Shown in pieces: positions 13,509 through 24,417 of a stretch of DNA of 64,000 nucleotides (position 1 is its first letter; every line of letters starts with the position of its first letter). The DNA comes from Candidatus Arsenophonus triatominarum. GTDB lineage: Bacteria; Pseudomonadota; Gammaproteobacteria; Enterobacterales; Enterobacteriaceae. Made by a program: the position numbers and the translations under genes. The stretch lies in contig NZ_LWMI01000005.1 in NCBI RefSeq assembly GCF_001640365.1, forward strand, positions 1 through 64,000, read 5' to 3'. Under the pieces are notes generated by a model that had not been told where the DNA came from, searched no databases, and saw nothing but the letters and a program-made list of their open reading frames with translations.

Positions 13509-14545
13509 AAGCGTGTTGCTTAATAGTGAAATAAGGGTATTTCGGTGATTGAAGTAAATTTTAGGCTGTTCTGAGATGGAAATTCCAAAGACCGGCACTA
13601 AGGAGTAAAAAGGTATCATCAATAAAGGGTCTACGATTCCGTAAAATTTGGGTCATACAACCGAGGCGCTTGATACCCGCGATGGCGTGTTCAACCGTAA
13701 TACGGATGCCCGAGATTATTTTATTTTCTTGTTTTTGTTCAGGCGATAAAGGTCTTTTTCGAGTTCCTTTTTTTGGGATTTGTGTATTAGGATGCTGTTT
13801 ATCTATACCTTGAAAACCGGTATCGGCCCAGATGGTTACCTCAGGGGGAATATGGCGAATTATATCGACTTTATCGAGTAAGCGTTTATCGTGACGGCGC
13901 CCATTTTTGATCATGGGGATAAATCCAATTTTCCTCGTTTCGTCAGTCATAATAAGCCCTTTTCGAGTGGTCTGTCTTTTCTTTCCCGAATACATTTTTT
14001 TTCGCCGACGCAGATTCTTAGGCTTTTGGACAGGTCGCTCTGTCCCATCAATAAAGACGTCTTTAACTCCAGGAAAGGCGCGAAAAAATTCCTCAGCAGA
14101 GCGAATTTGACGAGCGGGCAAAACACATTCTCGCCCCAAGGTCATCTCTAAAACCGGCAATAATATTTTTACCCAGCGACATACCCGTGTTCTATCTAAA
14201 CCAAAAAGAAGTCCTTGCAAATCATAGGTCGGATAACATTTTAAATACAATAAAATAAAAAGCAGTTTATCTAATGGGGTTGGGATAAATCCTTTCTGCC
14301 CTGCACCCATTTGCCGCTCGTGATCTTTTCGATTCTTTTTCCGATAAATCAAATAACAAGCTGAAAATTCAGCGGCTAAATTTTTCAATTCTTCGACTGA
14401 TAATCCAATGATTGCTTTACATAAACGATTATCTCGTAACAACCGCTCTTTGTTGATCATTTCAAACCGTTATTTTCTAAGTTAAACCTCTTTTTATTGT
14501 CTATAGCGTGACAAAAAATGCAAGTCTCTATTCAGCAACTATTTT
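13509..14545 (-). mobile_element. IS5-family (ISL2-like) element, copy 1
   Basis: 1037 bp, with imperfect ends containing TTGCTTAATAG and TTGCTGAATAG. The 3-bp target TTA is duplicated (13506-13508, 14546-14548), confirmed by the uninterrupted sequence in the 44-kb IS481 copy. Confidence 0.88.
13561..14460 (-). CDS. IS5-family transposase (DDE_Tnp_4 type)
   Basis: 299 residues, intact. A helix-turn-helix N-terminal region (TYDLQGLLFGLDRTRVCRWV) precedes a DDE core: D in VFIDGTERPVQKP, D in IWADTGFQG, E in TVEHAIAGIKR. The KMYSGKKRQ segment is typical of the ISL2 group of IS5. It is identical in length to the copy at 56451-57350, so this family was recently active. Confidence 0.9.
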   Translation of the reverse strand: MINKERLLRDNRLCKAIIGLSVEELKNLAAEFSACYLIYRKKNRKDHERQMGAGQKGFIPTPLDKLLFILLYLKCYPTYDLQGLLFGLDRTRVCRWVKILLPVLEMTLGRECVLPARQIRSAEEFFRAFPGVKDVFIDGTERPVQKPKNLRRRKKMYSGKKRQTTRKGLIMTDETRKIGFIPMIKNGRRHDKRLLDKVDIIRHIPPEVTIWADTGFQGIDKQHPNTQIPKKGTRKRPLSPEQKQENKIISGIRITVEHAIAGIKRLGCMTQILRNRRPFIDDTFLLLSAGLWNFHLRTA

Positions 14546-14831
14546 TTAGTTCATTACTACTGCGGTGTTGACCATGTGCAGGGTATTCAATCGCATACTC
14601 AACTACAGCGCTTTCAATCTGTTCATCTACTCTATTTTTTACGTTAGGCACCCGTCGATTTTGATTAATTAAAGCGTCTATCCCACCATCGTTAACAAGT
14701 TCCTGGTAGCGATAAAACGTATCTCGGGATACCCCCATGATCTTACAGGCTTTTGAGACGTTATTAAGCTCTTCAGCAAGGTTAAGTAACCCGACTTTAT
14801 GTTTGATGATAGGATTATTTGTTTGATACAT
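14546..14831 (-). pseudogene. IS481-family transposase, N-terminal fragment
   Basis: Reads MYQTNNPIIKHKVGLLNLAE and a helix-turn-helix (VSKACKIMGVSRDTFYRYQE) up to HRSSNEL, where IS5 interrupts it. It supplies the N-terminus missing from the longer copy at 43803. Confidence 0.8.
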
Positions 14832-14848
14832 AGAATTACCTTTTATTT

Positions 14849-15428
14849 AATTATCTAATGATGTTAATTAAAACCGGTAACGCTCTTTTTTAAATCAGAG
14901 CTGTCAGATTAAGTTAAGACTAATATACGATATTATTTTATGGTAGTTATATTAGCGTTCTTAAGTTAATAACGTTAGTATTATTAACAAGAACAAATGA
15001 TTAGCTTGGATTTTATTTTTGTAAATCGGTGATATTGAATGAAAATATTTTGCTGATGATATTAACTCATTTCTGGTTAAGCCTGATTAATTTAGTAAAA
15101 TCGAATTAGTTTTATTTGCTTAGCTGTTACCTATATAAACAATAGTAAAATAAATACTCTAATAACTATTTGTTTTAAAAAAGTATAAAACTGAATTTTT
15201 ATTTTTCTGTTAATTCAATGTTTATCTAATAGCTTATCATGACTAGTGAAAATATCATGCTATTTATGTCGCAGCTATTACCACCAATTTGGGCTCTGGG
15301 TAAAGACATTGCGAATATACTATTTTCGTAAACTATTTTTGGTGTAATAAATCTGGCAACTATTTCAATGAACATGTCACAGTATTAATTTCAAATTATT
15401 ATAAATTTTTATGATCAATCTTGCTAAG
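14849..15428. other. AT-rich gap without a recognisable gene
   Basis: About 580 bases of AT-rich sequence. A GCTCT/AGAGC hairpin lies near 14881-14903, followed by TGTCAGATTAAGTTAAGAC, which resembles an IS481-type end. No coding frame stands out. Confidence 0.5.
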
Positions 15429-15460
15429 TTAAAAAAAGAGGCCAGAGAAATACTGGCCTT
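15429..15460 (-). terminator. Terminator downstream of the lipoprotein gene
   Basis: On the minus strand GGCCAG-7 nt-CTGGCC followed by TCTTTTTTT, a good intrinsic terminator for the lipoprotein gene that ends at 15568. Confidence 0.75.
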
Positions 15461-15567
15461 ATCAGGTTAGAAGGAAGTGTAAAACAATATTATTCTTATT
15501 TCGATGGTTCTAACTACAATTAACTTTTTAATAATATTTTCTTTTAATTCATTAAACTAATTGAATT

Positions 15568-16059
15568 TTATTGTTTTTGTGATTGAGAATTTTGTTGCAT
15601 GATTGCCGCTTTTTCTTTAGCGCTTTCACTTAAAGCGTTTGCCTTATTGGTCAGATTATCTTTAGCCGCTGCTGTTTTATCAGATAATGTCTGTACTTCA
15701 GAATTAACCCCTTCTTTAACTTGGGTTGCTTTTTCTTTGGCTTGATTTGTGGCTTCAGTGGCTTTATCTGAAATATTTTGTTGCAACTCTGATGTTTTTT
15801 GTTTGGTTGTTTCTTTTAATTGGTCTGCTTTTGTTGATAGTTTATCAGCTTCTTCAGCAGCTTTATTTTTTATGTCGGTTGCAGCTTCTTTCGCATCATT
15901 AACCACTTTTTTAGCTTTTTCTGCACCAGACTGTTTTATTTGTTCAGCGCTTTCCTTGGTCTGTTGGATGGCATCGCCTACTTTAGGTGATTCATCACAA
16001 GCAGTAACAGCAGTTATTATACCCGCCAAGATTAGCATACTTAGAATTTTTTTGTTCAT
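15568..16059 (-). CDS. Helical repeat lipoprotein of unknown function
   Basis: 163 residues. A signal peptide with lipobox ITAVTAC (cysteine near residue 21) predicts a lipoprotein. The mature part is almost entirely charged, alanine-rich amphipathic helix with 11-residue-like repeats (AKEAATDIKNKAAEEADKLS), resembling LEA- or apolipoprotein-like proteins. I take the ATG at 16059, which begins the signal peptide and has GGAACC upstream; the longer reading from 16158 adds an unlikely leader. A stress or membrane-stabilising role is only a guess. Intact, own terminator. Confidence 0.75.
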   Translation of the reverse strand: MNKKILSMLILAGIITAVTACDESPKVGDAIQQTKESAEQIKQSGAEKAKKVVNDAKEAATDIKNKAAEEADKLSTKADQLKETTKQKTSELQQNISDKATEATNQAKEKATQVKEGVNSEVQTLSDKTAAAKDNLTNKANALSESAKEKAAIMQQNSQSQKQ

Positions 16060-16365
16060 TGATAGGTTCCTTTCTCTATATTCATGGACGATCATAAATA
16101 AGTGTATAATCAATAAAAAGACTTTAACATTATAGATACATCTATTAGATAAAGACATAAGACTGGATATAAGATTTTAACAACATAACAACTTGATATG
16201 TATAACTCTGTAGCTTATGTCCGTTATCCATTAAGCATAGATGAGAATTAGAAGAATGAAAAAAAATTACCATCAGTAATTGTACTAAAAATGAAAATGG
16301 CTAATCCTTCTTAAGTTGAATTAATTAAATACTTAAAATCAATCAAGCATATTATATCTTAAGTA

Positions 16366-16392
16366 AATAAGCCGCGCCCATAGGCGCGTCTT
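16366..16392 (-). terminator. Terminator-like hairpin downstream of the symporter
   Basis: CGCGCC-CATA-GGCGCG, a strong stem about 100 bases after the symporter stop on the minus strand. The T tract is short. The remaining 16060-16485 sequence is non-coding. Confidence 0.55.
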
Positions 16393-16485
16393 GTTGTTCT
16401 ATTTAGCTGGAATATTATCTATTATTAAGATTTCAAACTGATTTTATCTGTAAAAAAAAATTATCGGATTTTTCTTCGGTGTGCT

Positions 16486-17721
16486 TCAGCAACCGTCGCC
16501 ATAGTGTTCACCTTCCCAGCGACCAACCAGTGCCGATCCCATGGCATTACTCATGACATTAGTTGCTGAACGTCCCATATCTAAGAAAGGATCAATACCC
16601 ATTAATAAAATTAAGCCGGCTTCTGGAATATTAAATTTACTTAGTGTCGCTGCAATAACGACCAACGATGCCCTTGGTATACCAGCCATACCTTTAGATG
16701 TCAGCATCAAAATCAACAACATAGTGATTTGTTCACCCATACTTAAATGGATATTACATGCTTGACCGATAAAGATAACTGCAAATGAACAATAAGCCAT
16801 TGAACCAACAAGGTTGAATGAGTAACCAATTGGTAAAACAAAGCTAGCAATCTTATTAGAAATACCAAACTGTTCCAGCTTTTCTAAAGTATCAGGAAAA
16901 GCCGCTTCAGAACTTGAAGTGGTGAAAGCGAGTAAAGCCGGTTCCATGATGTTTTTGACTAAGCGTAAAATGCATGGGCCAACGATTAACACGGATACCC
17001 CAATTAAGATCACCCAGAGTAACGCTAGAGTAAAGTAAAATTCTCCCATAAAAATGCTAGTACTGATCAGTACACTCAATCCGCGTTCAGCAATCATGGC
17101 TGAGATAGCAGCAAAAACAGTAATAGGGGCAAAAAGCATAACGTAGCTTGTCAGCTTTAACATTACGTAAACCAGTGAATCTAGAATTTTAATAATCGGT
17201 TCACCTTTTTTATCTATGGCAGATAAGCTGCATCCCATAAAAATTGAGAAAATTACAATCTGTAAAATCTCATTACGCGACATCGCATCAATGATACTAG
17301 TAGGTATAGCATGGACAATAAAATTGTGGAAAGAAAAGGTCGTTGGTTCGATATTTGTCACCGTTGAATTGGTATCTGCCACGAAATTGATACCTACTCC
17401 TGGTGTAAGAATATTAACAATAACCAAGCCAATGGTAATTGAAATGAAAGATGCGACCATGAACAGTAACAACGTTTTTGAGAAAACACGCCCTAACGTT
17501 TTGGCATCACCCATTTTGGCGATCCCGACGATCAAAGTTGAAATAATTAATGGTGCAATAATCATTTTAATCAAACGCAAAAAAATATCTGTAATGATCG
17601 AAATATTTTTGGCGTAGCTGGCGGTTACGTCTGTATTGGTGAATGAATTTAATGCAAATCCAACTATTATCCCTGCGATCAGGCCTACAATAATCCAAGT
17701 GGTTAAACTTTTCGATTTCAT
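16486..17721 (-). CDS. Dicarboxylate/amino acid:cation symporter (DAACS, GltP-like)
   Basis: 411 residues. Inner-membrane transporter with about eight membrane helices and two re-entrant hairpins. The HP1 serine-rich tip is seen in FTTSSSEAAFP, HP2 around GMAGIPRASLVV, and the TM8 substrate motif in GIDPFLDMGRSATNVMSN. These place it in the glutamate/C4-dicarboxylate symporter family. The TM8 motif ends NVMSN where most relatives have NVxGD, so the substrate is uncertain. Single gene, intact. Confidence 0.85.
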   Translation of the reverse strand: MKSKSLTTWIIVGLIAGIIVGFALNSFTNTDVTASYAKNISIITDIFLRLIKMIIAPLIISTLIVGIAKMGDAKTLGRVFSKTLLLFMVASFISITIGLVIVNILTPGVGINFVADTNSTVTNIEPTTFSFHNFIVHAIPTSIIDAMSRNEILQIVIFSIFMGCSLSAIDKKGEPIIKILDSLVYVMLKLTSYVMLFAPITVFAAISAMIAERGLSVLISTSIFMGEFYFTLALLWVILIGVSVLIVGPCILRLVKNIMEPALLAFTTSSSEAAFPDTLEKLEQFGISNKIASFVLPIGYSFNLVGSMAYCSFAVIFIGQACNIHLSMGEQITMLLILMLTSKGMAGIPRASLVVIAATLSKFNIPEAGLILLMGIDPFLDMGRSATNVMSNAMGSALVGRWEGEHYGDGC

Positions 17722-17774
17722 AATGATTCCGTTTTAGTCAGGCCGGTATTAGATCTCATATTATTTAACAAACC

Positions 17775-17966
17775 CACGAGTTTTGCACCAATAAAAAAAC
17801 GCTCTATTTTTAAGTTTAATTCAGCATAATATATAAATAGACAAAATCTTATAAATTAAAAGCAACTTATTGTAATTTAAACAAATTTATACGTTTTAGT
17901 AACTTGCAAATTAGCCATTGCTTTTAAGCCATTTCTGGAATTTTATATGCCTGTGCGAAACTCGTG
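17775..17966 (+). repeat. MITE-1 copy 3
   Basis: 192 bp upstream of the symporter. Flanks AAACC and AAGCC probably are a target duplication with one later change. It could affect the symporter promoter, since the start codon is only 53 bases away. Confidence 0.92.
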
Positions 17967-18540
17967 AAGCCCTGAATTAGTATTTCAGTGTTATTACCTA
18001 AGTTATCCTTTCCTTTAATTGTGTTAAATAAATGTATTTAAAATGAGAAATAATATCGATTTGTTTTTATCGAAATTGATACAATATCCTAGTATAGATA
18101 CATGTTTAGTATCAAGTTAACTGAATATTTATATTGATTATTTGTTATTTAATTAAGTGTTAAATTTCATGTCAAAAATGATTTAGATTATTTATTATTA
18201 AGCACGTTAGTATTTTTATTTTGTCTGTAATACTACAGTGCAGAATGATAACCATAACAGTATTAAAGTGAACAAACCATATAATTTAATGAATAATTTT
18301 AAATTTTGTGACTTAACGAGCTGATATTATTAGTTTATTTAATTAATAAAATGTTCTAGTAATAGCGGCTATTTGACTTTTTTTACCATTATTAACTAAA
18401 ATTTAGCTTTTTAGTTATTGATTAATTGATATCTTAAACAAAAGTATGCCACTAGCAAATTGTTTGAAAATTAGCCAGGTTAAAACTGGTTATCAGATAT
18501 GATTTGTATCTATAAATTTTATGATTAATGGTGTTAGTCT
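17967..18540. other. AT-rich gap without a recognisable gene
   Basis: About 570 bases, with many stops in all frames. A stem CTCCCCT/AGGGGAG at 18539-18563 follows the dead cptA on the minus strand and may be its old terminator. Confidence 0.5.
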
Positions 18541-19432
18541 CCCCTAAGAATTAACCAGGGGAGAGGAATAAATCAAAGGACTATTTTTTTAGTTGATCAT
18601 AGGTTTTTAGTGGTTGTTGTTTGTTATAAGGATCACCAATATAGCGGGGAGAAGGTTGAAAATCTTTGTTAATGACACTTTTACTGACATCCAATCCATC
18701 ATAATCAAGCCCGGCTAAATCTGACAAAGTGTGGATCAAATGCATAATACTGCAGGGCCTATTTACCATGGTATCTAAATGGCGTTGGTGAGTATTAATC
18801 CATTGGGGTGATTGCTAGATAATAAAAGGGAGCTCATACAGTAGGGCGGGTTGGTGCTGCTTCATTACGACCTAATATATGATGTGGCAGTGTGTCAAAA
18901 ACTTCTTCTCCAAGATCAGAAAAATAGACTAAAAAACCGTTTTCGTTAGATGCAGCAAAATCTCTAATTAGTGTTGCCACTACCTTATCGTTGAAGTGTT
19001 GTGCACTATCATAGTCGTTATAATCGGCTTGATCACTTTTACCCAAATTGGTGGGCATAGTATCTGTTTTATTATCAAATATTCCCTCATCTTTAGGGTA
19101 ACGATAGGCATATTTCATGTGGGTGCCAAGTAAATGGACAATGATGAATTTCTTTTCTGCTGGATCTTTTAATACTTCATTGAATGGTGCTAATACTGAT
19201 GTGTCATATTGGCGTGACTTTGCGCCATATCGGTGTTTAGATAATATTGTTTATCTGTCGGCGCGAAAATGCGGTTAACATCGTATTACGCTGAGTTATG
19301 GTTTGCTGATTGGTGATCCAGAAAGTTTTATAACCTGCTTGCTTCATCATATTCATTAACGAAGGAGCTGTTTTATAAAGTTCTGGGTGTAATTGATCGG
19401 CAAAAGTTAATGCTTGTTGTAACACTTCGATA

Positions 19433-20313
19433 TAGCTAGGCGACTTAATTTTGATTACAAGGTGTGTTATGAGTTATACAATTGATTTTCGACGTAAAGT
19501 AATATCTGTAAGGAAAGCCGAAGGTTTAACAATTCGAGAAACTGCGAAACAATTCCGTATTGGAAAAGCGTCTTTAGTACGTTGGCTTAAACGACCAGAG
19601 CCAAAAAATTCAACGCCACGTAAGAGGAAGCTCGATAAAAATGCTTTAGCAAAAGATGTGGAACAGTATCCAGATGCTTACCAAAAGGAACGGGCAGAGC
19701 GATTCGGTGTTTGTAAAAAGACTATTTGGCAATCCCTTAAAAAGCTGGGATTAACCTATAAAAAAAACTCTATTCCATCCAAAAACCAACGAAAGCGACA
19801 GGCTGGCACATCAGCAAAAAAGACAACAGTATGAAAAAAAAGATAAATCTGTTGTTTTTATTGATGAAAGTGGTTTTTCACATGACACTCCACGAACTCA
19901 CGGCTATTCCCCAAAAGGTCACCGTTGTTTTGGCCTGAAAAACTGGGGTGCTAAGGGAAGAACAAATGTTATTGGCGCTTTATTGGGAACAACCCTTTTT
20001 GCTATCGGATTATTTGATTGCAATATTAATCGTGATGTTTTTTATGTTTGGATCACAAAAATATTGCTCCCAGAACTTCCTGAAAATTCTGTTATTTTTA
20101 TGGACAACGCTAGCTTTCACAAAGGTAAGAATATTGAACAGGCAATTATAAACGCAGGACACCAGATAGAATATTTGCCTGTGTATTCACCAGATTTAAA
20201 TCCTATAGAACATAAATGGTCTCAAGCTAAACGTAAAAAGATGGAAACAGGATGCACTATCGATGACCTGTTTTTAATACATATGCTGTAATCAAAATTA
20301 AGTCGCCTAGCTA
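19433..20313 (+). mobile_element. IS630-family element, copy c
   Basis: 881 bp in cptA, TA at 19431-19432 and 20314-20315, opposite to the gene. Confidence 0.93.
19469..20291 (+). CDS. IS630 transposase of copy c
   Basis: Two frames as in the reference copy (19469-19834 and on to 20291), A8 at both homopolymers. Confidence 0.8.
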
Positions 20314-21187
20314 TAGTGTAAGGGCGTGAGGTAACTACGTCGTTGAATACTTTGAAATTATTTGGGTTTTGTGCTTTTAATGCGCTTAACAGTGGTGTTG
20401 TTTGGCGGCCATATCCATATAAACTCATGCGGTTTCGACTTGTCGATTCACCAATGACTAACCTGAGTTCGGGATAAGAAATAAAGTGAAAGTCCTGCTA
20501 TTCAAATAGTTGAATGCGCATATTTCGTTAAAATACTCTAACAATCTGGTTAAAGATTAGAGCATTATTAAACAATTATGGAAAATCTTACTGAACTTTA
20601 TTGCCTGATGGATGATTTTTGTAAAGACTTCGAGCCAAAAATGCATGAAGCGTCGTAGACGGTCTACTCAGCTTTCATTGGCTGAAATGATGACACTGGT
20701 TGTTTTGTTTCATCAACTCCGATTCAGCCAATTCAAGGTATTTTATCTCTATCATGTCCGTTTATATCTCAGGAAGGAATTTCCTAACTTGCCATCATAT
20801 TCACGCTGCGTAGAGTCACTTCCGCGCAGTGCCTTAGCTTTAACGGCACTGTTTGAGTCAATTAAGGGAAAGTGCACGGGTCTGTCGGTTGCCGATTCTA
20901 CTCCGATAGCTGTGTGTGATAACTTACGGATCCGCCGGCATAAAGTCTTCGATGGGATAGCTGAACGAGGAAAAACCTCAACAGGTTGGTTCTTTGGTTT
21001 CAAACTTCATGTAATTATCAATCATTTGGGGGAAATACTCAGTTTTCGACTTACACCAGGAAACACAGATGATCGGAAACCATTACCTGAGCTGATAAAA
21101 GCTCTTTCTGATTGTTTGTATGCGGATAAAGGGTATTTATCGGCTTCACTGAAACAGCAACTGAAAACAATGGGAATTAACCTTATA

Positions 21188-22068
21188 TAGCTAGGCGACT
21201 TAATTTTGATTACAGCATATGTATTAAAAACAGGTCATCGATAGTGCATCCTGTTTCCATCTTTTTACGTTTAGCTTGAGACCATTTATGTTCTATAGGA
21301 TTTAAATCTGGTGAATACACAGGCAAATATTCTATCTGGTGTCCTGCGTTTATAATTGCCTGTTCAATATTCTTACCTTTGTGAAAGCTAGCGTTGTCCA
21401 TAAAAATAACAGAATTTTCAGGAAGTTCTGGGAGCAATATTTTTGTGATCCAAACATAAAAAACATCACGATTAATATTGCAATCAAATAATCCGATAGC
21501 AAAAAGGGTTGTTCCCAATAAAGCGCCAATAACATTTGTTCTTCCCTTAGCACCCCAGTTTTTCAGGCCAAAACAACGGTGACCTTTTGGGGAATAGCCG
21601 TGAGTTCGTGGAGTGTCATGTGAAAAACCACTTTCATCAATAAAAACAACAGATTTATCTTTTTTTTCATACTGTTGTCTTTTTTGCTGATGTGCCAGCC
21701 TGTCGCTTTCGTTGGTTTTTGGATGGAATAGAGTTTTTTTTATAGGTTAATCCCAGCTTTTTAAGGGATTGCCAAATAGTCTTTTTACAAACACCGAATC
21801 GCTCTGCCCGTTCCTTTTGGTAAGCATCTGGATACTGTTCCACATCTTTTGCTAAAGCATTTTTATCGAGCTTCCTCTTACGTGGCGTTGAATTTTTTGG
21901 CTCTGGTCGTTTAAGCCAACGTACTAAAGACGCTTTTCCAATACGGAATTGTTTCGCAGTTTCTCGAATTGTTAAACCTTCGGCTTTCCTTACAGATATT
22001 ACTTTACGTCGAAAATCAATTGTATAACTCATAACACACCTTGTAATCAAAATTAAGTCGCCTAGCTA
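21188..22068 (-). mobile_element. IS630-family element, copy d
   Basis: 881 bp inserted in IS982 copy 1, TA at 21186-21187 and 22069-22070. Confidence 0.93.
21210..22032 (-). CDS. IS630 transposase of copy d
   Basis: First frame 22032-21667, second frame to 21210, A8/A8 arrangement. Confidence 0.8.
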
Positions 22069-22296
22069 TAACGAATATCAAGAAGAAAATGAAGCCTGTT
22101 GAACAGACTTGTTTCGACAAAGCCATCTTGCGTCATCGTTCTGTCATTGAAACGGTATTTGATGAGTTAAAAAATCTTTGTCAGATAGCGCATACGTGGC
22201 ACCGCTCTCCTGCTAACTTTGTAGTGAATTTATTAGCTGGGCGGGTTGCATATTGTTTAATTCCATCTAAACCAAAGATACCTGTGGCAGGAACAT

Positions 22297-22488
22297 CACG
22301 AGTTTCGCACAAATAAAAAAACGCTCTATTTTTAAGTTTAATTCAGCATAATATATAAATAGACAAAATCTTATAAATTAAAAGCAACTTATTGTAATTT
22401 ACACAAATTTATACGTTTTAGTAACGTGCAAATTAACCATTGCTTTTAAGCCATTTCTGGAATTTTATATTCCTGTGCGAAACTCGTG
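22297..22488 (+). repeat. MITE-1 copy 4
   Basis: 192 bp at the junction between IS982 copy 1 and a partial MITE-2. No target duplication, so the locus has recombined. Confidence 0.92.
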
Positions 22489-22636
22489 TCTTAATGATAG
22501 CAGGTTAAAAAAGAAGCTATTTTTCTCTACTAAAATCATGAAAAAAACCAAAATTAATACTGTTTTATGTAATTATTTTAAATTAACTATTTGAATATGT
22601 GATAAAAAATTAGGATCCTTATCCCGAACTCAGGTT
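22489..22636 (+). repeat. MITE-2 partial copy (right part)
   Basis: 148 bp nearly identical to the right part of the MITE-2 at 59728-59971, ending in the IS982-type end CTTATCCCGAACTCAGGTT. Confidence 0.82.
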
Positions 22637-23015
22637 AGTTAAGTTAGCGACAGCGTTAATATCTAGGGTAGTGACGGGTAGGCATCCTATCATTACACCA
22701 CTATTAAGTAAAATATCTATCTGTTTATCACTATACTTTCATTTTCATCGATGGGTATTAATGCAACCATAATGGTATTTTTACGCTTTAATTAATGCCT
22801 CTACTTTTAATCATTAAATTTTATGCTTAAGCGCTAATTGACCACTGTTGCCAAGTGGAAACGCAAAAGTTATGGTGGCAAATGAAAAGAGAAAACGATA
22901 TTGAGGTATACACTTTAAGTCATTTTAACTTATCACGATTAATGCGATCAAAGACGTGAATTTTGGCGGTAGGGTGGCATAATTTCCAGCTACTAGGAAT
23001 GCTAACAAATTATTA
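22637..23015. other. Degraded sequence, no gene identified
   Basis: On the minus strand short open stretches such as LLNSGVMIGCLPVTTLDINA and a MVALIPIDEN-like start can be read, interrupted by stops. It may be a relic gene, but I cannot name it. IS630 copy e cuts its left side. After that element a short + strand frame ending NAIATIEKMAQNIAADVFYW (stop before crcB) is also unidentified. Confidence 0.35.
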
Positions 23016-23896
23016 TAGCTAGGCGACTTAATTTTGATTACAGCATATGTATTAAAAACAGGTCATCGATAGTGCATCCTGTTTCCATCTTTTTACGTTT
23101 AGCTTGAGACCATTTATGTTCTATAGGATTTAAATCTGGTGAATACACAGGCAAATATTCTATCTGGTGTCCTGCGTTTATAATTGCCTGTTCAATATTC
23201 TTACCTTTGTGAAAGCTAGCGTTGTCCATAAAAATAACAGAATTTTCAGGAAGTTCTGGGAGCAATATTTTTGTGATCCAAACATAAAAAACATCACGGT
23301 TAATATTGCAATCAAATAATCCGATAGCAAAAAGGGTTGTTCCCAATAAAGCGCCAATAACATTTGTTCTTCCCTTAGCACCCCAGTTTTTCAGGCCAAA
23401 ACAACGGTGACCTTTTGGGGAATAGCCGTGAGTTCGTGGAGTGTCATGTGAAAAACCACTTTCATCAATAAAAACAACAGATTTATCTTTTTTTTCATAC
23501 TGTTGTCTTTTTTGCTGATGTGCCAGCCTGTCGCTTTCGTTGGTTTTTGGATGGAATAGAGTTTTTTTTATAGGTTAATCCCAGCTTTTTAAGGGATTGC
23601 CAAATAGTCTTTTTACAAACACCGAATCGCTCTGCCCGTTCCTTTTGGTAAGCATCTGGATACTGTTCCACATCTTTTGCTAAAGCATTTTTATCGAGCT
23701 TCCTCTTACGTGGCGTTGAATTTTTTGGCTCTGGTCGTTTAAGCCAACGTACTAAAGACGCTTTTCCAATACGGAATTGTTTCGCAGTTTCTCGAATTGT
23801 TAAACCTTCGGCTTTCCTTACAGATATTACTTTACGTCGAAAATCAATTGTATAACTCATAACACACCTTGTAATCAAAATTAAGTCGCCTAGCTA
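23016..23896 (-). mobile_element. IS630-family element, copy e
   Basis: 881 bp, TA at 23014-23015 and 23897-23898. Lies about 110 bp upstream of crcB and may have displaced its promoter. Confidence 0.93.
23038..23860 (-). CDS. IS630 transposase of copy e
   Basis: First frame 23860-23495, second frame to 23038. One silent-region difference (CGGTTAATATT) is shared with the copy at 50.2 kb, linking these two copies. Confidence 0.8.
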
Positions 23897-24003
23897 TATT
23901 GTATTATTTACTATTAATTATTTGTTATATCAATGCGATTGCTACTATAGAAAAAATGGCACAAAATATTGCTGCTGATGTGTTCTATTGGATGAAATAA
24001 TTT

Positions 24004-24387
24004 ATGATTAAAATCTTTTTGGCGACCTCAATAGGCTCTGCGCTTGGTGGTATCTCACGTTGGCTTTTGTCAACCAAGTTAAATCCATTAATTGCACTTT
24101 TACCATTAGGGACTTATCTCTCAAATGTTATTGCTAGTTTTATATTAGGTCTTGCTTTTGCTTATTTTGCTAACCATTATACCCTATCACCTGAGTGGCG
24201 ATTGATGGTAATGACCGGTTTTTGTGGTGGTTTATCAACTTTTTCTACCTTTTCATTGGAAGTTATGCTCTCCTTTCAGCAACAGCGCTACTATCATGGA
24301 TTTTTGGAAATCTTAATTCATGTGGTTAGTACCTTATTGGTAACTTACCTTGGTATACTGATTTACCAATTAATTCAGAATCGCTAG
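24004..24387 (+). CDS. crcB: Fluoride ion channel CrcB (Fluc)
   Basis: 127 residues, the E. coli length. Small four-helix inner-membrane protein that as an antiparallel dimer exports fluoride. Family signatures are GSALGGISRW, LSNVIASFILG and GFCGGLSTFSTFSLE, the last carrying the conserved phenylalanines and threonine of the pore. No fluoride riboswitch is visible in the 107 bases between IS630 and the ATG. Converges with hemB. Intact. Confidence 0.93.
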   Translation: MIKIFLATSIGSALGGISRWLLSTKLNPLIALLPLGTYLSNVIASFILGLAFAYFANHYTLSPEWRLMVMTGFCGGLSTFSTFSLEVMLSFQQQRYYHGFLEILIHVVSTLLVTYLGILIYQLIQNR

Positions 24388-24417
24388 CATCTAACAATTT
24401 TTGTCAACCTAAATTGC

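Larger units (their letters stand above)
18581..20460 (-). pseudogene. cptA: cptA, phosphoethanolamine transferase, dead
   Basis: Fragments match CptA/YijP in order: LVIGESTSRN, RMSLYGYGRQTTPL, NVVTSRPYTI, then after IS630 LQQALTFADQLHPELYKTAP, TFWITNQQTITQRNTML, LGTHMKYAYRYP, YNDYDSAQHFNDKVVATLIR and the C-terminus IHTLSDLAGLDYDGLDV. In the family the enzyme adds phosphoethanolamine to the LPS core. It is destroyed by IS630 (19433-20313), an IS982 end at 20461 that removes the membrane N-terminus, frameshifts near 19230 and 18832, and a TAG near 18813. The metal-site SDHGEE reads SDLGEE here. Confidence 0.9.
20461..22296 (+). mobile_element. IS982-family element, copy 1 (interrupted, right end lost)
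   Basis: Starts ACCTGAGTTCGGGATAAG. Interrupted by IS630 (21188-22068) and cut by MITE-1 at 22297; its own right end is replaced by the right end of a MITE-2. Confidence 0.85.
20578..22296 (+). pseudogene. IS982 transposase, broken
   Basis: Starts MENLTELYCLMDDFCKDFEP. The DDE core is partly readable: D in SVADSTPIAVC, D in LYADKGYLS, E in SVIETVFDELKN after the IS630. A 23-bp deletion after ATGCATGAA (20642-20650), relative to the 47-kb copy, shifts the frame near the N-terminus. IS630 cuts it at NLI and MITE-1 removes the end. Confidence 0.85.

Noticed and set aside
13891..14151. + strand ORFs antisense to the IS5 transposase (also at 56781)
   Set aside because: Mirror frames of a clear transposase gene, no ribosome site.
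15749..16135. 128-codon + strand ORF opposite the lipoprotein gene
   Set aside because: Antisense to the repetitive helical coding sequence, whose regular codon pattern keeps the other strand open.
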